Source of the DNA: FEB-25 sp963822175
GTDB lineage: Bacteria; Chloroflexota; Anaerolineae; Anaerolineales; UBA4823
Direction: 5' to 3'
Assembly (NCBI GenBank): GCA_963822175.1
Contig: CAWGGJ010000011.1
Span: 1 to 64,000, forward strand
DNA: 64,000 nucleotides
Shown here: positions 46,823 through 55,717 of the stretch, one piece after another
Layout: each line of letters starts with the position of its first letter
Position numbering within the stretch: the first letter of the stretch is position 1
Program-made: the position numbers and the translations under genes
The notes under the pieces: generated by a model
Seen by the model: the letters and a program-made list of their open reading frames with translations, nothing else
Told to the model about the DNA's origin: nothing
The model's database searches: none

Positions 46823-47146
46823 TTAGAATTTATTAAATAGGACCCAGCTGGAGATCAACATCAATAACGCTCCAATGATGGTAAGGTAAAATCCAATCCC
46901 ATTTGAAGTTCGCATCACATCATTGAGGGTATTCATAAGGGTAGATGCATTTCCGACCAACCCTGAAATCTCCTCAGCAATACCCTTTTGAGCTAGGCGA
47001 GTAGTTTGATCGGCAATAGTTTTCAGATCTTTGCCCCAGGCACCATACATCAAGATCGCCAGCCCCAGTAGAAAAGTAATGCTACCCAGTAGAAATGTGC
47101 CGATGATCATGAATAACTGCAAATCGTTGGGATTTATATTTTCCAT
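46823..47146 (-). CDS. Small two-helix membrane protein
   Basis: 107 residues with two membrane helices (LFMIIGTFLLGSITFLLGLA near 12-35 and FYLTIIGALLMLISSWVLF near the end), separated by an amphipathic cytosolic or extracellular loop rich in Thr/Ala/Asn (DQTTRLAQKGIAEEISGLVG). No family recognised. It lies 41 bases after the LCP-like gene and 6 bases before the giant TPR gene in the same operon, suggesting that it anchors or senses for that complex. Confidence 0.65.
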   Translation of the reverse strand: MENINPNDLQLFMIIGTFLLGSITFLLGLAILMYGAWGKDLKTIADQTTRLAQKGIAEEISGLVGNASTLMNTLNDVMRTSNGIGFYLTIIGALLMLISSWVLFNKF

Positions 47147-47187
47147 TGTTACCTCATTTCGGTTCAGATACTACGCATCTACGAGAA

Positions 47188-47961
47188 TCAATTACCATTC
47201 TCGGGAATTTCCAATGTTGGAATTCTGCAATGAAGAGTGTGCGATGATGATAGTTTTTCATCCCACTCATTTATAAACTGGCTTATCCCCAGATCGGTAA
47301 CAACATGGTTGGGAATCATGAAAATGATTGGAGACCAATCCTTAATTTGGCTTATTCCAGATATTTTCTGGCACGCAGTTTGGATAATCTCATATTGGGC
47401 AGAAAAAGCTTTTTCGGGATCATCATTCACATTGGTTAAGGCCTGGATTGCTCGATCCATGGATATATTTTGTTTGAATATATTTTCTTTGCTGAAATCA
47501 TTTGACAATTCCAACAATGCTGTGTGATCAAAAATGATATAACCACTCCACCAGAAATTATTCTCTTTTAGAGTATTAATGAAATTTTTACTGAGAGGAT
47601 TGCTCGAGCTACCCGTAATTTCAAATGTTTGATCTAACTTCTTCTCAAAATTGGAGAGTACCACATTCTTTGAGGGGAATATGGGCAGAACATGTAATGT
47701 AGAATCTGAAGGCAGATAGGAGACTAACCAGAGACTTTCTAATTGTGGTTTAGGAGTATCTAGTGAGTCCACACCGATCAATAAGATACTTTGTTGGCCG
47801 TTATTCAATGTTTGAATTGAATTTGTGTTGTTAATATTTATCATTCTGGATAAATCAGGTAGGTGGTTAGAACTGGAATGATAAATTCTGGTGCTGATAA
47901 AATTTCCAATCACAAGAAAGCAGGTAAAGAAAAACAAGTTAAGAAGCGTCTGGTTCTTCAT
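47188..47961 (-). CDS. Membrane-anchored protein with degenerate LCP-like domain
   Basis: 257 residues: a short cytosolic start, one membrane helix (LLNLFFFTCFLVIGNFIS) and an outside domain. The outside domain resembles LytR-CpsA-Psr in layout: QSILLIGVDSLDTPKPQLES, LWLVSYLPSDSTLHVLPIFP and WWSGYIIFDHTALLELSNDF correspond to the usual ILLLGxDxR, (D)TIMLVSIxPxxxxVxxxSIPRD and the G-x-D-(Y/H) helix. The catalytic Arg and Asp residues of active LCP ligases (RSDT, IPRDT) are missing, so it is probably a non-enzymatic binder of polyprenyl-linked glycan or a divergent relative. It is 7 bases from the preceding gene in the FtsZ-like operon. The LCP link is my inference from pattern and needs a profile search. 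Confidence 0.5.
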   Translation of the reverse strand: MKNQTLLNLFFFTCFLVIGNFISTRIYHSSSNHLPDLSRMININNTNSIQTLNNGQQSILLIGVDSLDTPKPQLESLWLVSYLPSDSTLHVLPIFPSKNVVLSNFEKKLDQTFEITGSSSNPLSKNFINTLKENNFWWSGYIIFDHTALLELSNDFSKENIFKQNISMDRAIQALTNVNDDPEKAFSAQYEIIQTACQKISGISQIKDWSPIIFMIPNHVVTDLGISQFINEWDEKLSSSHTLHCRIPTLEIPENGN

Positions 47962-47968
47962 CTTGACC

Positions 47969-48265
47969 TTACCTGGTATTCAACATTCCAATTAAGAAAC
48001 CAGCAGAAAATCCCAGTGTGATCCAAATTAGAACGGAAAGCAACACCTGACTAAAATATATCGAACGCTTTATGGCTGGCTTAGCGTGGGATTGATCGAT
48101 CAGTGGGAAAGACTCTATAGTATTGCTTGGTGGTGCTTGATAGGGATCATTAATAGAGTGCCCAAAATGAGCCCGAATGCGGTGCATACCACCCATAATG
48201 GATGTGAATGCAGAATATATTAAGATTTCAAGGCGATTAATAATTGCATTCGGGATTGTGCTCAT
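47969..48265 (-). CDS. Small single-helix membrane protein
   Basis: 98 residues with a cytosolic, polar N-terminal two thirds (amphipathic helix NAIINRLEILIYSAFTSIMG) and a C-terminal membrane helix (SQVLLSVLIWITLGFSAGFL). It is therefore a tail-anchored-type protein with its body inside. No family recognised. It follows the FtsZ-like gene by 5 bases, the usual spot for a membrane tether of a filament protein; that role is only a guess. Confidence 0.6.
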   Translation of the reverse strand: MSTIPNAIINRLEILIYSAFTSIMGGMHRIRAHFGHSINDPYQAPPSNTIESFPLIDQSHAKPAIKRSIYFSQVLLSVLIWITLGFSAGFLIGMLNTR

Positions 48266-48270
48266 AATGG

Positions 48271-49497
48271 TTATCCCATGGTCTTGATTGCAACTCTGCG
48301 GCCACGTCTCAAGAAAGCTGGTATATCCAAGTCAGTTGAAGATATGCTTAATTCCTCTTCCCAATTTGTAGCTTCGGGGTATTGAGGTTCAGAGACGTTG
48401 ATAGTAGTCGGTGCAGGAGCTGGTGGTCGTGAAACGGGCATTCGTCGACTATCTACTTTTGAAAGAGTCTCTTCAAGGGTAAGCGAACCCAGCCCGGTGA
48501 TTACCAGGATAGCTTCAACGCGATCATGCAATTTTGGATCGTTGACCACACCAAGAACAATCTCAGCTTTTCCACCGGCCTGGGCTTGCAGGTGTGATAG
48601 AGCTGCTTCGACTTCTAGGAGGGATAATTCACTTCCGCAGGTGAAATTAACCAGGATACCAGCGGCATTATCGATCGAAGTTGACTCCAATAATGGATGG
48701 TGAAGAGCCTGGTCAATTGCTTTCATTGCTTTATTCTCACCTTCTGCCTGGCCAATTGACATCAGAGCGCCACCACCAAGTTTCATAAGATTGCGAATGT
48801 TGGCGAAATCAACATTTATCATTCCTGGAGTGGTTATCAGCTCGGTAATACCCTGAACGGCTTGGCGCAGAACATCATCTGCAAGGCGAAATGCGGTGTC
48901 GAGAGGAAGATCTCGTGGGGCGACGTAGAGCAATCGGTCATTGGGTATTGCGATTAATGTATCTGTATTTGGTCGAAGTAATTTTATTCCCTCACTGGCA
49001 TTTCGTTGCCTGCGACCCATTTCAAATGAAAAAGGCATGGTGACTACTGCAATAGTAACAGCGCCGATTGATCGTGCTATTTTTGCAGCTACAGGAATTG
49101 AACCTGTACCGGTTCCTCCACCCATTCCTGCAGTTAGAAAAACCATATCTGCTCCTTCGAGGGCGGCAGCAATCAATTTTTCACTCTCTTCTGCTGCACT
49201 TTCACCTACATTGGGGTTACCACCAGCGCCTAATCCACGTGTTGTCTTTGGACCAAGCTGGATTCTTGTTGGAGCCAGGCTGTTGTTCAATGCCTGGGAA
49301 TCAGTGTTTGCAACTATGAAATCCACGCCGGATAATCCAAGCTCAATCATCCGATTGATGGCATTTGAGCCGCCTCCACCCAGTCCTATTACTTTCAAAG
49401 ATGGTTTATGAATACCGGAGCTTATTGGATTGAATTCATCACTAAAGCTGTAGGGGGTAGATTTTTTTTGTTGGAAGTTATATGTCATGTCATTCAT
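48271..49497 (-). CDS. FtsZ-like tubulin GTPase with Asn at the T7 catalytic position
   Basis: A 408-residue FtsZ homologue. GTP-binding motifs are kept: T1 GLGGGGSNAINRMIE, TANTDSQAL-like T3, tubulin signature GGGTGTG (126-132) and the C-terminal peptide DIPAFLRRGRR. The T7 loop reads GMINVDFANIR: Asn228 and Asp230 remain, but the second acid (Asp212 in E. coli, NVDFAD) is Asn233. That residue acts across the subunit interface to hydrolyse GTP, so this protein should polymerise with reduced turnover. No ftsA, ftsQ or mur genes are near. It is the first gene of the operon with three small membrane proteins, the TPR giant and the protease. It is probably a paralogue rather than the main division FtsZ; AAAGGTG precedes the ATG. 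Confidence 0.88.
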   Translation of the reverse strand: MNDMTYNFQQKKSTPYSFSDEFNPISSGIHKPSLKVIGLGGGGSNAINRMIELGLSGVDFIVANTDSQALNNSLAPTRIQLGPKTTRGLGAGGNPNVGESAAEESEKLIAAALEGADMVFLTAGMGGGTGTGSIPVAAKIARSIGAVTIAVVTMPFSFEMGRRQRNASEGIKLLRPNTDTLIAIPNDRLLYVAPRDLPLDTAFRLADDVLRQAVQGITELITTPGMINVDFANIRNLMKLGGGALMSIGQAEGENKAMKAIDQALHHPLLESTSIDNAAGILVNFTCGSELSLLEVEAALSHLQAQAGGKAEIVLGVVNDPKLHDRVEAILVITGLGSLTLEETLSKVDSRRMPVSRPPAPAPTTINVSEPQYPEATNWEEELSISSTDLDIPAFLRRGRRVAIKTMG

Positions 49498-49530
49498 TAG
49501 GGCACCTTTTTATGATAATTTGTTTGGTTT

Positions 49531-49560
49531 ATCTAAGCAGGTTAGAATAATAAAGTTCAA
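49531..49560 (-). promoter_or_regulatory. Possible promoter of the FtsZ-like operon
   Basis: On the minus strand TTGAAC (49555-49560) and TTAGAT (49531-49536) are 18 bases apart, 30-60 bases upstream of the FtsZ-like ATG. They resemble -35/-10 boxes but match is imperfect. Confidence 0.3.
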
Positions 49561-50901
49561 TTATGAATTTTGGGACATCGATGATGTTGCAATATTCATG
49601 CCATCTGCACTGATTTGTTCAACAATGCAGCCTGCAGCTAACAAACCATCAATAATCGGATCATGCGTATTAGTATCACCACCGATTACGGTTACTTTTT
49701 TTGCGTGAGAAGCTTCTACAGGTGAAAATCCAATTGTTGGTTGATATTTATTAATGAATGGACGGATTGTCTCGAGTTGTCTACCGTTTGATCCCCATTC
49801 GGGTGAAGGAAGCAATAGATAATGAGCAATGGGTCGAGAGCCACTTAAATAGGCCAGTTTTGCTGACAGTGATTTCGAGGTTATTGGTGCATTGTTTTGG
49901 TTGTCTTTTACCAATTCTTTTAATTGATTCACAATCGGGAGCTTGGTTTTGTCAGGTTTATACCAGGCATGATTAATTTCTTGCTCACCTTCGGTTGCTG
50001 ATAACAACCAAAAATTGCAGCAAAGTACTTCAGCTGGAACAGGGTCATACTCCTTGGAGCGATCAGACATCATATGAATGAGGGTCATATTCTGCCAGGT
50101 ATGATCATGAATATCGACCGCTGGGGACCTCGGCTCCACTTGGTCACCAATACGGCTACCTGCAGCGAGTAGAATGATGGGAAGTAATTTTCCAATTGCA
50201 GCTTGCGTGATGGCAAGGTACCAATCGAATATACGAAAACCGCGGTGATCTTCGGAATTTTGAGGAGTTGAATACGGGCATGTTCTTGGCCATCGCTCTG
50301 GACCGCCTGCACCCCAATTTGGTGACCTATTCCCTGACCAGGCATATGCAGACAAGACAAGCTGATTTAATAATTCAATATGCCCTCGTCTTTGTAAACC
50401 TAGCAAAGCTGCAGATAAGAAAGCGGTATCCCAATAATCACCCCCCGGTTCCAAGGGAGGGAAGACCGGAATTAATCCACTGCTTCTGGCACCTTCGGCA
50501 ACAGGGATAAAAATGTCAAGAAATCGTTCAACCAAATTACTCTTTGCCCAGCTTGAGGATGACCAGTTTATTAGCAGGTTTGGACGATCGAATAACGAGA
50601 CATACCTAACCCCCCAATTTGCATAGGAATTGAACAGAAGATTGAGTTCATCAGAATCACACGGGGAAGAAGTTGGTATTGGTAAGTGTAAAACTGGTTG
50701 GATACCTTCGTTAACGAGTCGTCGAATGAATGATTCAGGGATTGCTCGATCTACTGGTGCCAGAAGAGTCATCCATGATGCGCCGAGTGCTTTTAATTCG
50801 GGTATCCAGGTGTGGAGATCTGTCTCTGAATAGTGCAAAGTGTCGGGATAATAATAAAATCCGTAGCGTGACTTTTGTGTAGAATTTGGGATTGCATCCA
50901 T
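49561..50901 (-). CDS. TIM-barrel glycoside-hydrolase-like protein
   Basis: Start at ATG 50901 (MDAIPNSTQKSRYGF) with AGAGGA upstream; an upstream TTG at 50937 adds 12 residues. The 446-residue protein looks like a (beta/alpha)8 barrel of a glycoside-hydrolase type: YGFYYYPDTLHYSETDLHTW, LGASWMTLLAPVDRAIPESF, GIQPVLHLPIP, WGVRYVSLFDRPNL, AEGARSSGLIPVFPPLEPGG and HRGFRIFDWYLAITQAAIG. Acid residues fit a barrel active site but I cannot assign a family number or substrate. The C-terminal ~90 residues (VEASHAKKVTVIGGDTNTHD) are a separate domain. No signal peptide is visible. It precedes the FtsZ-like gene by 63 bases and may be part of the same unit. Confidence 0.6.
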   Translation of the reverse strand: MDAIPNSTQKSRYGFYYYPDTLHYSETDLHTWIPELKALGASWMTLLAPVDRAIPESFIRRLVNEGIQPVLHLPIPTSSPCDSDELNLLFNSYANWGVRYVSLFDRPNLLINWSSSSWAKSNLVERFLDIFIPVAEGARSSGLIPVFPPLEPGGDYWDTAFLSAALLGLQRRGHIELLNQLVLSAYAWSGNRSPNWGAGGPERWPRTCPYSTPQNSEDHRGFRIFDWYLAITQAAIGKLLPIILLAAGSRIGDQVEPRSPAVDIHDHTWQNMTLIHMMSDRSKEYDPVPAEVLCCNFWLLSATEGEQEINHAWYKPDKTKLPIVNQLKELVKDNQNNAPITSKSLSAKLAYLSGSRPIAHYLLLPSPEWGSNGRQLETIRPFINKYQPTIGFSPVEASHAKKVTVIGGDTNTHDPIIDGLLAAGCIVEQISADGMNIATSSMSQNS

Positions 50902-51081
50902 AGGTCCTCTGTGTGAAATGTGAAGGGATGGATGCAAGAGGTATGCCAGTCAATCGCAAGTTCGGTTACTTTCCAGTTGGTTTGTTTCAAAGTATAATGA
51001 ATCTTCAAGGCAGCAGTCAATTTATTGACATTTCGGGATTTCTTCTGCCTTGGTTATTTTCAACCATCAGCGTGGAGGATT

Positions 51082-52518
51082 ATGTTTTACTTGAAAAGCA
51101 AGTTGGCTATTTATGTTTTCAGCTTGCTTGTTATTATCTTCTTAAATTCCTGTAATTCGTCTGCTGATGCTTCTGTTTCAGGAATCTATCCCGTTGATAC
51201 AGCTTTTTCTGGCTTTTACCATGGATTGGGGGATGAGACAGTTTTAGGTCCAGCAATTTCTCCCCCATTCGAAAAAAACGGTATCACTTATCAATATGTC
51301 GTTTCAGGTTTGATGGCTTATGATCCAAATCAGACACCACTTAACCGCTTCTACTTTACTCCAATTGCATCGATTGAGTGGAACATCAATGATCTCGCTG
51401 AACCAAAACCATCAGATCCAAGCCTGCCTTATATCAATGGGCATACAATCTGGGAAGAAATTTGGCCATTTTATAGCCGTTATGGTTCCGACATTCTAGG
51501 CTTGCCACTGACTAGTGTAAAAGCCAACGATGAAGATCAACGTTATGAGCAATATTTTGAAGGAGTAGGATTCTACAGGGATTATACAGATCCACCTGGG
51601 CAAATTTCTTTGTTACCGTATGGTGCTTGGATGTGCGGAGAAAATTGCAAGTATCAGGAAGCAGACAATTCTCCTCCTTCAACTGCATATTCAAGGAATT
51701 ATAATGAAACAGAGCAATTATTTCTCCAGGCGTCAGAGCAACTTGGGTATGGATATACTGGTGAACCCCTGGCTTCTCCTCAAATGGGAGTTGATGGAAA
51801 CTTCGAGATGTTATTTGAAAATGTGATCATGTATATTGATTCAACCAATAACAATCAAATTAAGTTAAGACCTTTACCATCTTTGCTAGGGATTCACGCT
51901 GATCAACCTACCAGTGCAATTGATGAAGATTGGTTATCATTTTATCAAGTCAGTGATGGTCTTGGTTACAATGTCCCCACCATATTTATTGATTACATTT
52001 CTACCCATGGGGGCGCGTCATATTCTGGTACACCAATCACTGAGTATTCCACCTTAGAAGATGGTGGATATTCACAATGCTTTACCAATATTTGTCTAGA
52101 ATTTCATCCAACTGCACCCGAAGCTTTAACTATAAGGCCTCATGCACTCGGTCGTGAATATCAAACAAAAGGATCGAACACAACCACAACAAATTCATCC
52201 TTCACGGATGCTTTGCAAATCAATGTCTGGGAGCAATACCCCTTTGTCCCTTCTGGTGAGTCGCAAGTAATAAATATTGAAGCTATGCAAAATAATGAAC
52301 CTGTGGAGGGTATTGAATTTTCGTTGGTTGTTAAGCAACCTAATGGGATTGAAAGATCATTTGAAGTAAATCCAACAGGGGATGATGGTAGGACGAGTGT
52401 GGAACTTGATCCGATTAATGGACCAAACGGTTCTATTATTCAATATGAAGTCTGCGTTCTAGCAGCCGTTACACCACAAATATGCTTCTTGCGTTCCTAT
52501 ACTATTTGGGATCAGTGA
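51082..52518 (+). CDS. Lipoprotein with LGFP-like repeats
   Basis: Start at ATG 51082 (MFYLKSKLAIYVFSLL), three bases after GGAGG; an earlier ATG at 51025 would add a non-signal N-terminus. Signal peptide with lipobox FLNSC, so it is lipid-anchored outside. The 478-residue body contains repeated units with a common beginning (FYHGLGDETVLGPAISPPFE, FYSRYGSDILGLPLTS, YQVSDGLGYNVPTIFID), resembling LGFP/Cys-free tandem domains that bind cell-wall glycans, and ends in a beta-sandwich-like domain (QVINIEAMQNNEPVEGIEFS). It diverges from the GH-like gene; the ~180-base spacer must hold both promoters. Role on the cell surface is inferred. Confidence 0.7.
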   Translation: MFYLKSKLAIYVFSLLVIIFLNSCNSSADASVSGIYPVDTAFSGFYHGLGDETVLGPAISPPFEKNGITYQYVVSGLMAYDPNQTPLNRFYFTPIASIEWNINDLAEPKPSDPSLPYINGHTIWEEIWPFYSRYGSDILGLPLTSVKANDEDQRYEQYFEGVGFYRDYTDPPGQISLLPYGAWMCGENCKYQEADNSPPSTAYSRNYNETEQLFLQASEQLGYGYTGEPLASPQMGVDGNFEMLFENVIMYIDSTNNNQIKLRPLPSLLGIHADQPTSAIDEDWLSFYQVSDGLGYNVPTIFIDYISTHGGASYSGTPITEYSTLEDGGYSQCFTNICLEFHPTAPEALTIRPHALGREYQTKGSNTTTTNSSFTDALQINVWEQYPFVPSGESQVINIEAMQNNEPVEGIEFSLVVKQPNGIERSFEVNPTGDDGRTSVELDPINGPNGSIIQYEVCVLAAVTPQICFLRSYTIWDQ

Positions 52519-52561
52519 ACGAGATATAGAAACATACTTCCTGGTCAACTATCAGGAGGTT

Positions 52562-53737
52562 TTACTGCGTACCTTTAATTACCTCGGCTGGAAGGTGGGG
52601 TAGGTCAATGGAGCATTCATCGCAAAATAACATGGCACGTTCGATAACATTTCTCAACTCACGGATATTACCTGGCCAGGGGTGATTGATCAGTGCTTCC
52701 ATAGCCCTGGGGGTAACGTCCTGGATATTCACCCCTAATCGTTGGTTATTTTGCCGGATAAATAAACCTACCAGATCTGGAATGTCATCCTTCCGCTCCT
52801 TTAGTGGTGGTAGGTGGAGATCCACAACTTTTAGTCGATAATAGAGGTCGTGACGGAACTCTCCTTTATCCATGGCGGTAATCAAGTCGCGGTTGGAGGC
52901 AGCAATAATTTGTACATCTACATGAACTTCTACAGTTCCGCCTACGCGCCTAAATTTCTGTTCTTCAATAGCACGTAGAAGCTTTGCTTGCATATCTACA
53001 GGCATGGAGGAGATTTCATCGAGAAACAGGATACCTTGATCGGCAACTTCCATCAATCCTAGCTTTCTTTTTTCTGCGCTGGTGAAAGCTCCCGCTTCAT
53101 ACCCGAATAATTCAGATTCCAGAACGGTGCTTTGTATCGCAGCGCAGTTGATGGCAATAAATGGCTTATCAGCCCGTGGACCCATTTGATGAATTGCATT
53201 TGCTAACACTTCTTTTCCGGTCCCGGTCTCTCCGGTAATTAAAACCGAAACGGAAGCCGTTGCTGCGCGTTGTGCCTGGTGCATGATAAGCTGCATGGCA
53301 GGGTTCACGCAAACTATTGAAGAATAATCCTTGTGCTGAGATTCCCGTAGATGGACAAGTTCTCTGCGCATAGCCACAATTTCTTGTGCTCGCTGAATAG
53401 ATTTCTCCAGTGATACAAACTGAACAGGTTTTTGTAGAAAATCATGCGCTCCATTCTTCATCGCTTCAACTGCCATATCAATATGGCCGAAAGCGGTTAT
53501 GATTATGATTGGAGGGCGCATAGGAAGATGGGCTGTTTCCCCAAGTAAGGTAGGTCCGTAGCCGTCAGGTAACTCAACATCCAGTAAAATAATGTCTGCG
53601 CTGCCCAATCTAAGCTGTTCGCGGGCTTCAGCCAGGGTGGATGCTTCAAGCACCTCATGTCCACGGGTGTTGAGAAATTCGCGAATGTTCAGACGTGCAT
53701 TTACTTCATCATCAACAATCAATATCGTAGCTGTCAT
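52562..53737 (-). CDS. NtrC-type sigma-54 activator lacking a DNA-binding domain
   Basis: A 391-residue response regulator. Residues 1-120 are a receiver domain (ILIVDDE, phospho-Asp in IILLDVELPDG, ITAFG, LQKPV). Residues ~140-380 are the AAA+ sigma-54 interaction domain: Walker A GETGTGKE, FGYEAGAFTSAEKRKLG (the GAFTGA loop reads GAFTSA), Walker B GILFLDEISSMP and WPGNIRELRNVIERA. It stops at LPHLPAEVIKGTQ, without the C-terminal Fis-type helix-turn-helix. DBD-less activators that work from solution are known (FlgR of Helicobacter pylori). It is the third gene of a cassette with the kinase and rpoN, so it should be the dedicated activator. Confidence 0.9.
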   Translation of the reverse strand: MTATILIVDDEVNARLNIREFLNTRGHEVLEASTLAEAREQLRLGSADIILLDVELPDGYGPTLLGETAHLPMRPPIIIITAFGHIDMAVEAMKNGAHDFLQKPVQFVSLEKSIQRAQEIVAMRRELVHLRESQHKDYSSIVCVNPAMQLIMHQAQRAATASVSVLITGETGTGKEVLANAIHQMGPRADKPFIAINCAAIQSTVLESELFGYEAGAFTSAEKRKLGLMEVADQGILFLDEISSMPVDMQAKLLRAIEEQKFRRVGGTVEVHVDVQIIAASNRDLITAMDKGEFRHDLYYRLKVVDLHLPPLKERKDDIPDLVGLFIRQNNQRLGVNIQDVTPRAMEALINHPWPGNIRELRNVIERAMLFCDECSIDLPHLPAEVIKGTQ

Positions 53738-53761
53738 TGTTTATCCAGTATTTGGTTGTCA

Positions 53762-55717
53762 TCAAGCACAAGGAAATTGAACCACAAAATTTGTTCCACC
53801 TAATATACTATTTACGTAAATTGAGCCTTTGTGTGCTGTTACAATTCGTTTCACGATTGCTAGTCCTAAACCTGTTCCATGTTGCTTGGTGGTAAAGAAT
53901 GGTTCAAAGATCTTCTCCCGCAATTCGACCGGTATTCCTGGGCCTGTATCAGAGATACTTACTTCGATGTGACCCTGCCCTTCATCCTCGTTGGCATGTC
54001 GAATCTTTATAGACAGCATACCTCCAGTGGTTTCCATGGCTTCGATCGCATTATTGATTAAGTTCGTAAACACCTGCTCCAAAGCCCGGTAATCACCTTC
54101 AATATTCGGAACAGATTTATCAGCCTGGACCTGGTATTTTATATTAAGTTTAACCAACCTTGATCTCCACCTTTCCAGCAGATTTGGGATCAGCTGACCT
54201 AAGGCGATCAATTCAGGTTTATACTCCATTGGTCGCACAAATATTAAGCTCGATTTTACCAGAGATGTCAACCGCTCACAATCTTCTTCAAGCCGGGCGA
54301 TATTCTTCTGGTTTGGATCGTCTTGAGGCAGGTTTATGGCTAATAATTGAAGACCAGTGAATATATTGTTGATCGGATTTCTCACTTCATGCGCAAAACT
54401 GGCTGTAACTTCCCCCAGGGTTGCCCTTTGTTCAAGTTGCTGATTCTTTAAGCGATATTCTTCCTGATCACTAAGGTCGTTGAATAAAATGATAATGTTA
54501 TTTAGAATAGAGTCGTTGACAATAGGAATAATTCTGAGATTTGCCTGGAAAGACTCCCCGTTCCGCCGGTATAGTTTTAAGCTGCCAATACTATCGATTC
54601 GTTGTTCGTTCTTGACCAGCTCGAATGAACCTTTTAAATCTTCGCTGCCAATTAATACATTTTCAATTTTTTGACCTGCGACTTCTATGGTTGCATATCC
54701 TAAATATAGTTCTGCTGATGGATTTAATGATGTGATGGTCAGCTCCGGAGAAAGGATAATCGCACCATCCTCCATCGTATTGTAGATGGCACTATTGATT
54801 AATACCTGGGTGAGATATTCCTGAATATCTTGCTTTAGTTGCGTGTTTAAAGCATGTCCTTGAATAATATTATTTATCTGCGAAGATAGGAAGGTCAACT
54901 GGGGGAGAAGATTGACAGAAGGTGCTGAATTCTCGCCTGATGCAACCACCAAACCAATGAACGCATTTGTCTCACCAATTGGAGCTGAAGCAATGTAGGA
55001 GGTATTTGAGGTATGAGCAATGCGGTGCAAGTTGATTATTGCACGTTTTCCTTTGACCCAAAGGGCAGGTGATTGCAAAGAAGAGAAATCCTGATCAGAA
55101 ATTTCTTCCGGAAAAACAGAATCGGTACCAATATAAGCAATTTTCTGCATGCTTGGGCTATTGCTACTCACTTGATAAATACATAGTGATGATGCCCCAG
55201 TCAGTGTCTGGCTTGACTGAAGAACCAGAGAAAGCGATTTGTCTAAATCTGGAGATAGCAATGCTCTGGAAAATTGATTTAAATCCTCCCATAAGGCTAA
55301 GTTTCTTTCTTCTTCTTCCCTGCGCAATCGATATTGCTCATCCAGCTCGAAGCTAAGGATGGCGTATTTATTGTTTTCACCGAGAGGAATGAAAGTTACT
55401 TGGACGGCAGTTTTTACACCTCCGCGGCGAACCAGGTCAAAGGGTGTAGGAATTCTTGTTTCCCCTTTCTGTTCATTACCTTCAGAGGATCCATTCTTAA
55501 TGGATTGGAAAATAGTATGAAAATCTACCTGCGTGAGTTCATTGCGGGTGTAGGCTGTTAGTTCTGTGGCTTTCGTATTTACTAATTGAATTCGGTCGTT
55601 ATTATTTATGATAATCGCAGCTTGCGGGAGGGAATTTAGAAGCGTTTCAATTTCTGCTGTTCCCAGCAGTGGCAATTGACGTTTGATTAAATTACTAAAC
55701 TGCGACACTTTGTTCAT
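53762..55717 (-). CDS. NtrB-like PAS sensor histidine kinase
   Basis: A 651-residue cytosolic kinase without membrane helices. A PAS domain (~20-110, LNSLPQAAIIINNNDRIQLV), a GAF-like middle (~160-300, ASSLCIYQVSSNSPSMQKIA) and a second PAS (~310-420, TMEDGAIILSPELTITSLNP) precede the transmitter: H box ASFAHEVRNPINNI, N box EQVFTNLINNAIEAME, G1 DTGPGIP and G2 GTGLGLAIVKRI. It should phosphorylate the adjacent activator. Its start overlaps the end of rpoN by 23 bases and its stop is 24 bases from the regulator, forming one cassette. PAS and GAF domains suggest a soluble internal signal. Confidence 0.92.
   Translation of the reverse strand: MNKVSQFSNLIKRQLPLLGTAEIETLLNSLPQAAIIINNNDRIQLVNTKATELTAYTRNELTQVDFHTIFQSIKNGSSEGNEQKGETRIPTPFDLVRRGGVKTAVQVTFIPLGENNKYAILSFELDEQYRLRREEEERNLALWEDLNQFSRALLSPDLDKSLSLVLQSSQTLTGASSLCIYQVSSNSPSMQKIAYIGTDSVFPEEISDQDFSSLQSPALWVKGKRAIINLHRIAHTSNTSYIASAPIGETNAFIGLVVASGENSAPSVNLLPQLTFLSSQINNIIQGHALNTQLKQDIQEYLTQVLINSAIYNTMEDGAIILSPELTITSLNPSAELYLGYATIEVAGQKIENVLIGSEDLKGSFELVKNEQRIDSIGSLKLYRRNGESFQANLRIIPIVNDSILNNIIILFNDLSDQEEYRLKNQQLEQRATLGEVTASFAHEVRNPINNIFTGLQLLAINLPQDDPNQKNIARLEEDCERLTSLVKSSLIFVRPMEYKPELIALGQLIPNLLERWRSRLVKLNIKYQVQADKSVPNIEGDYRALEQVFTNLINNAIEAMETTGGMLSIKIRHANEDEGQGHIEVSISDTGPGIPVELREKIFEPFFTTKQHGTGLGLAIVKRIVTAHKGSIYVNSILGGTNFVVQFPCA

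Noticed and set aside
48271..49497. Main cell-division ftsZ of the organism
   Set aside because: The T7-loop Asp is missing and no division or murein genes adjoin, so I do not give it the ftsZ symbol.
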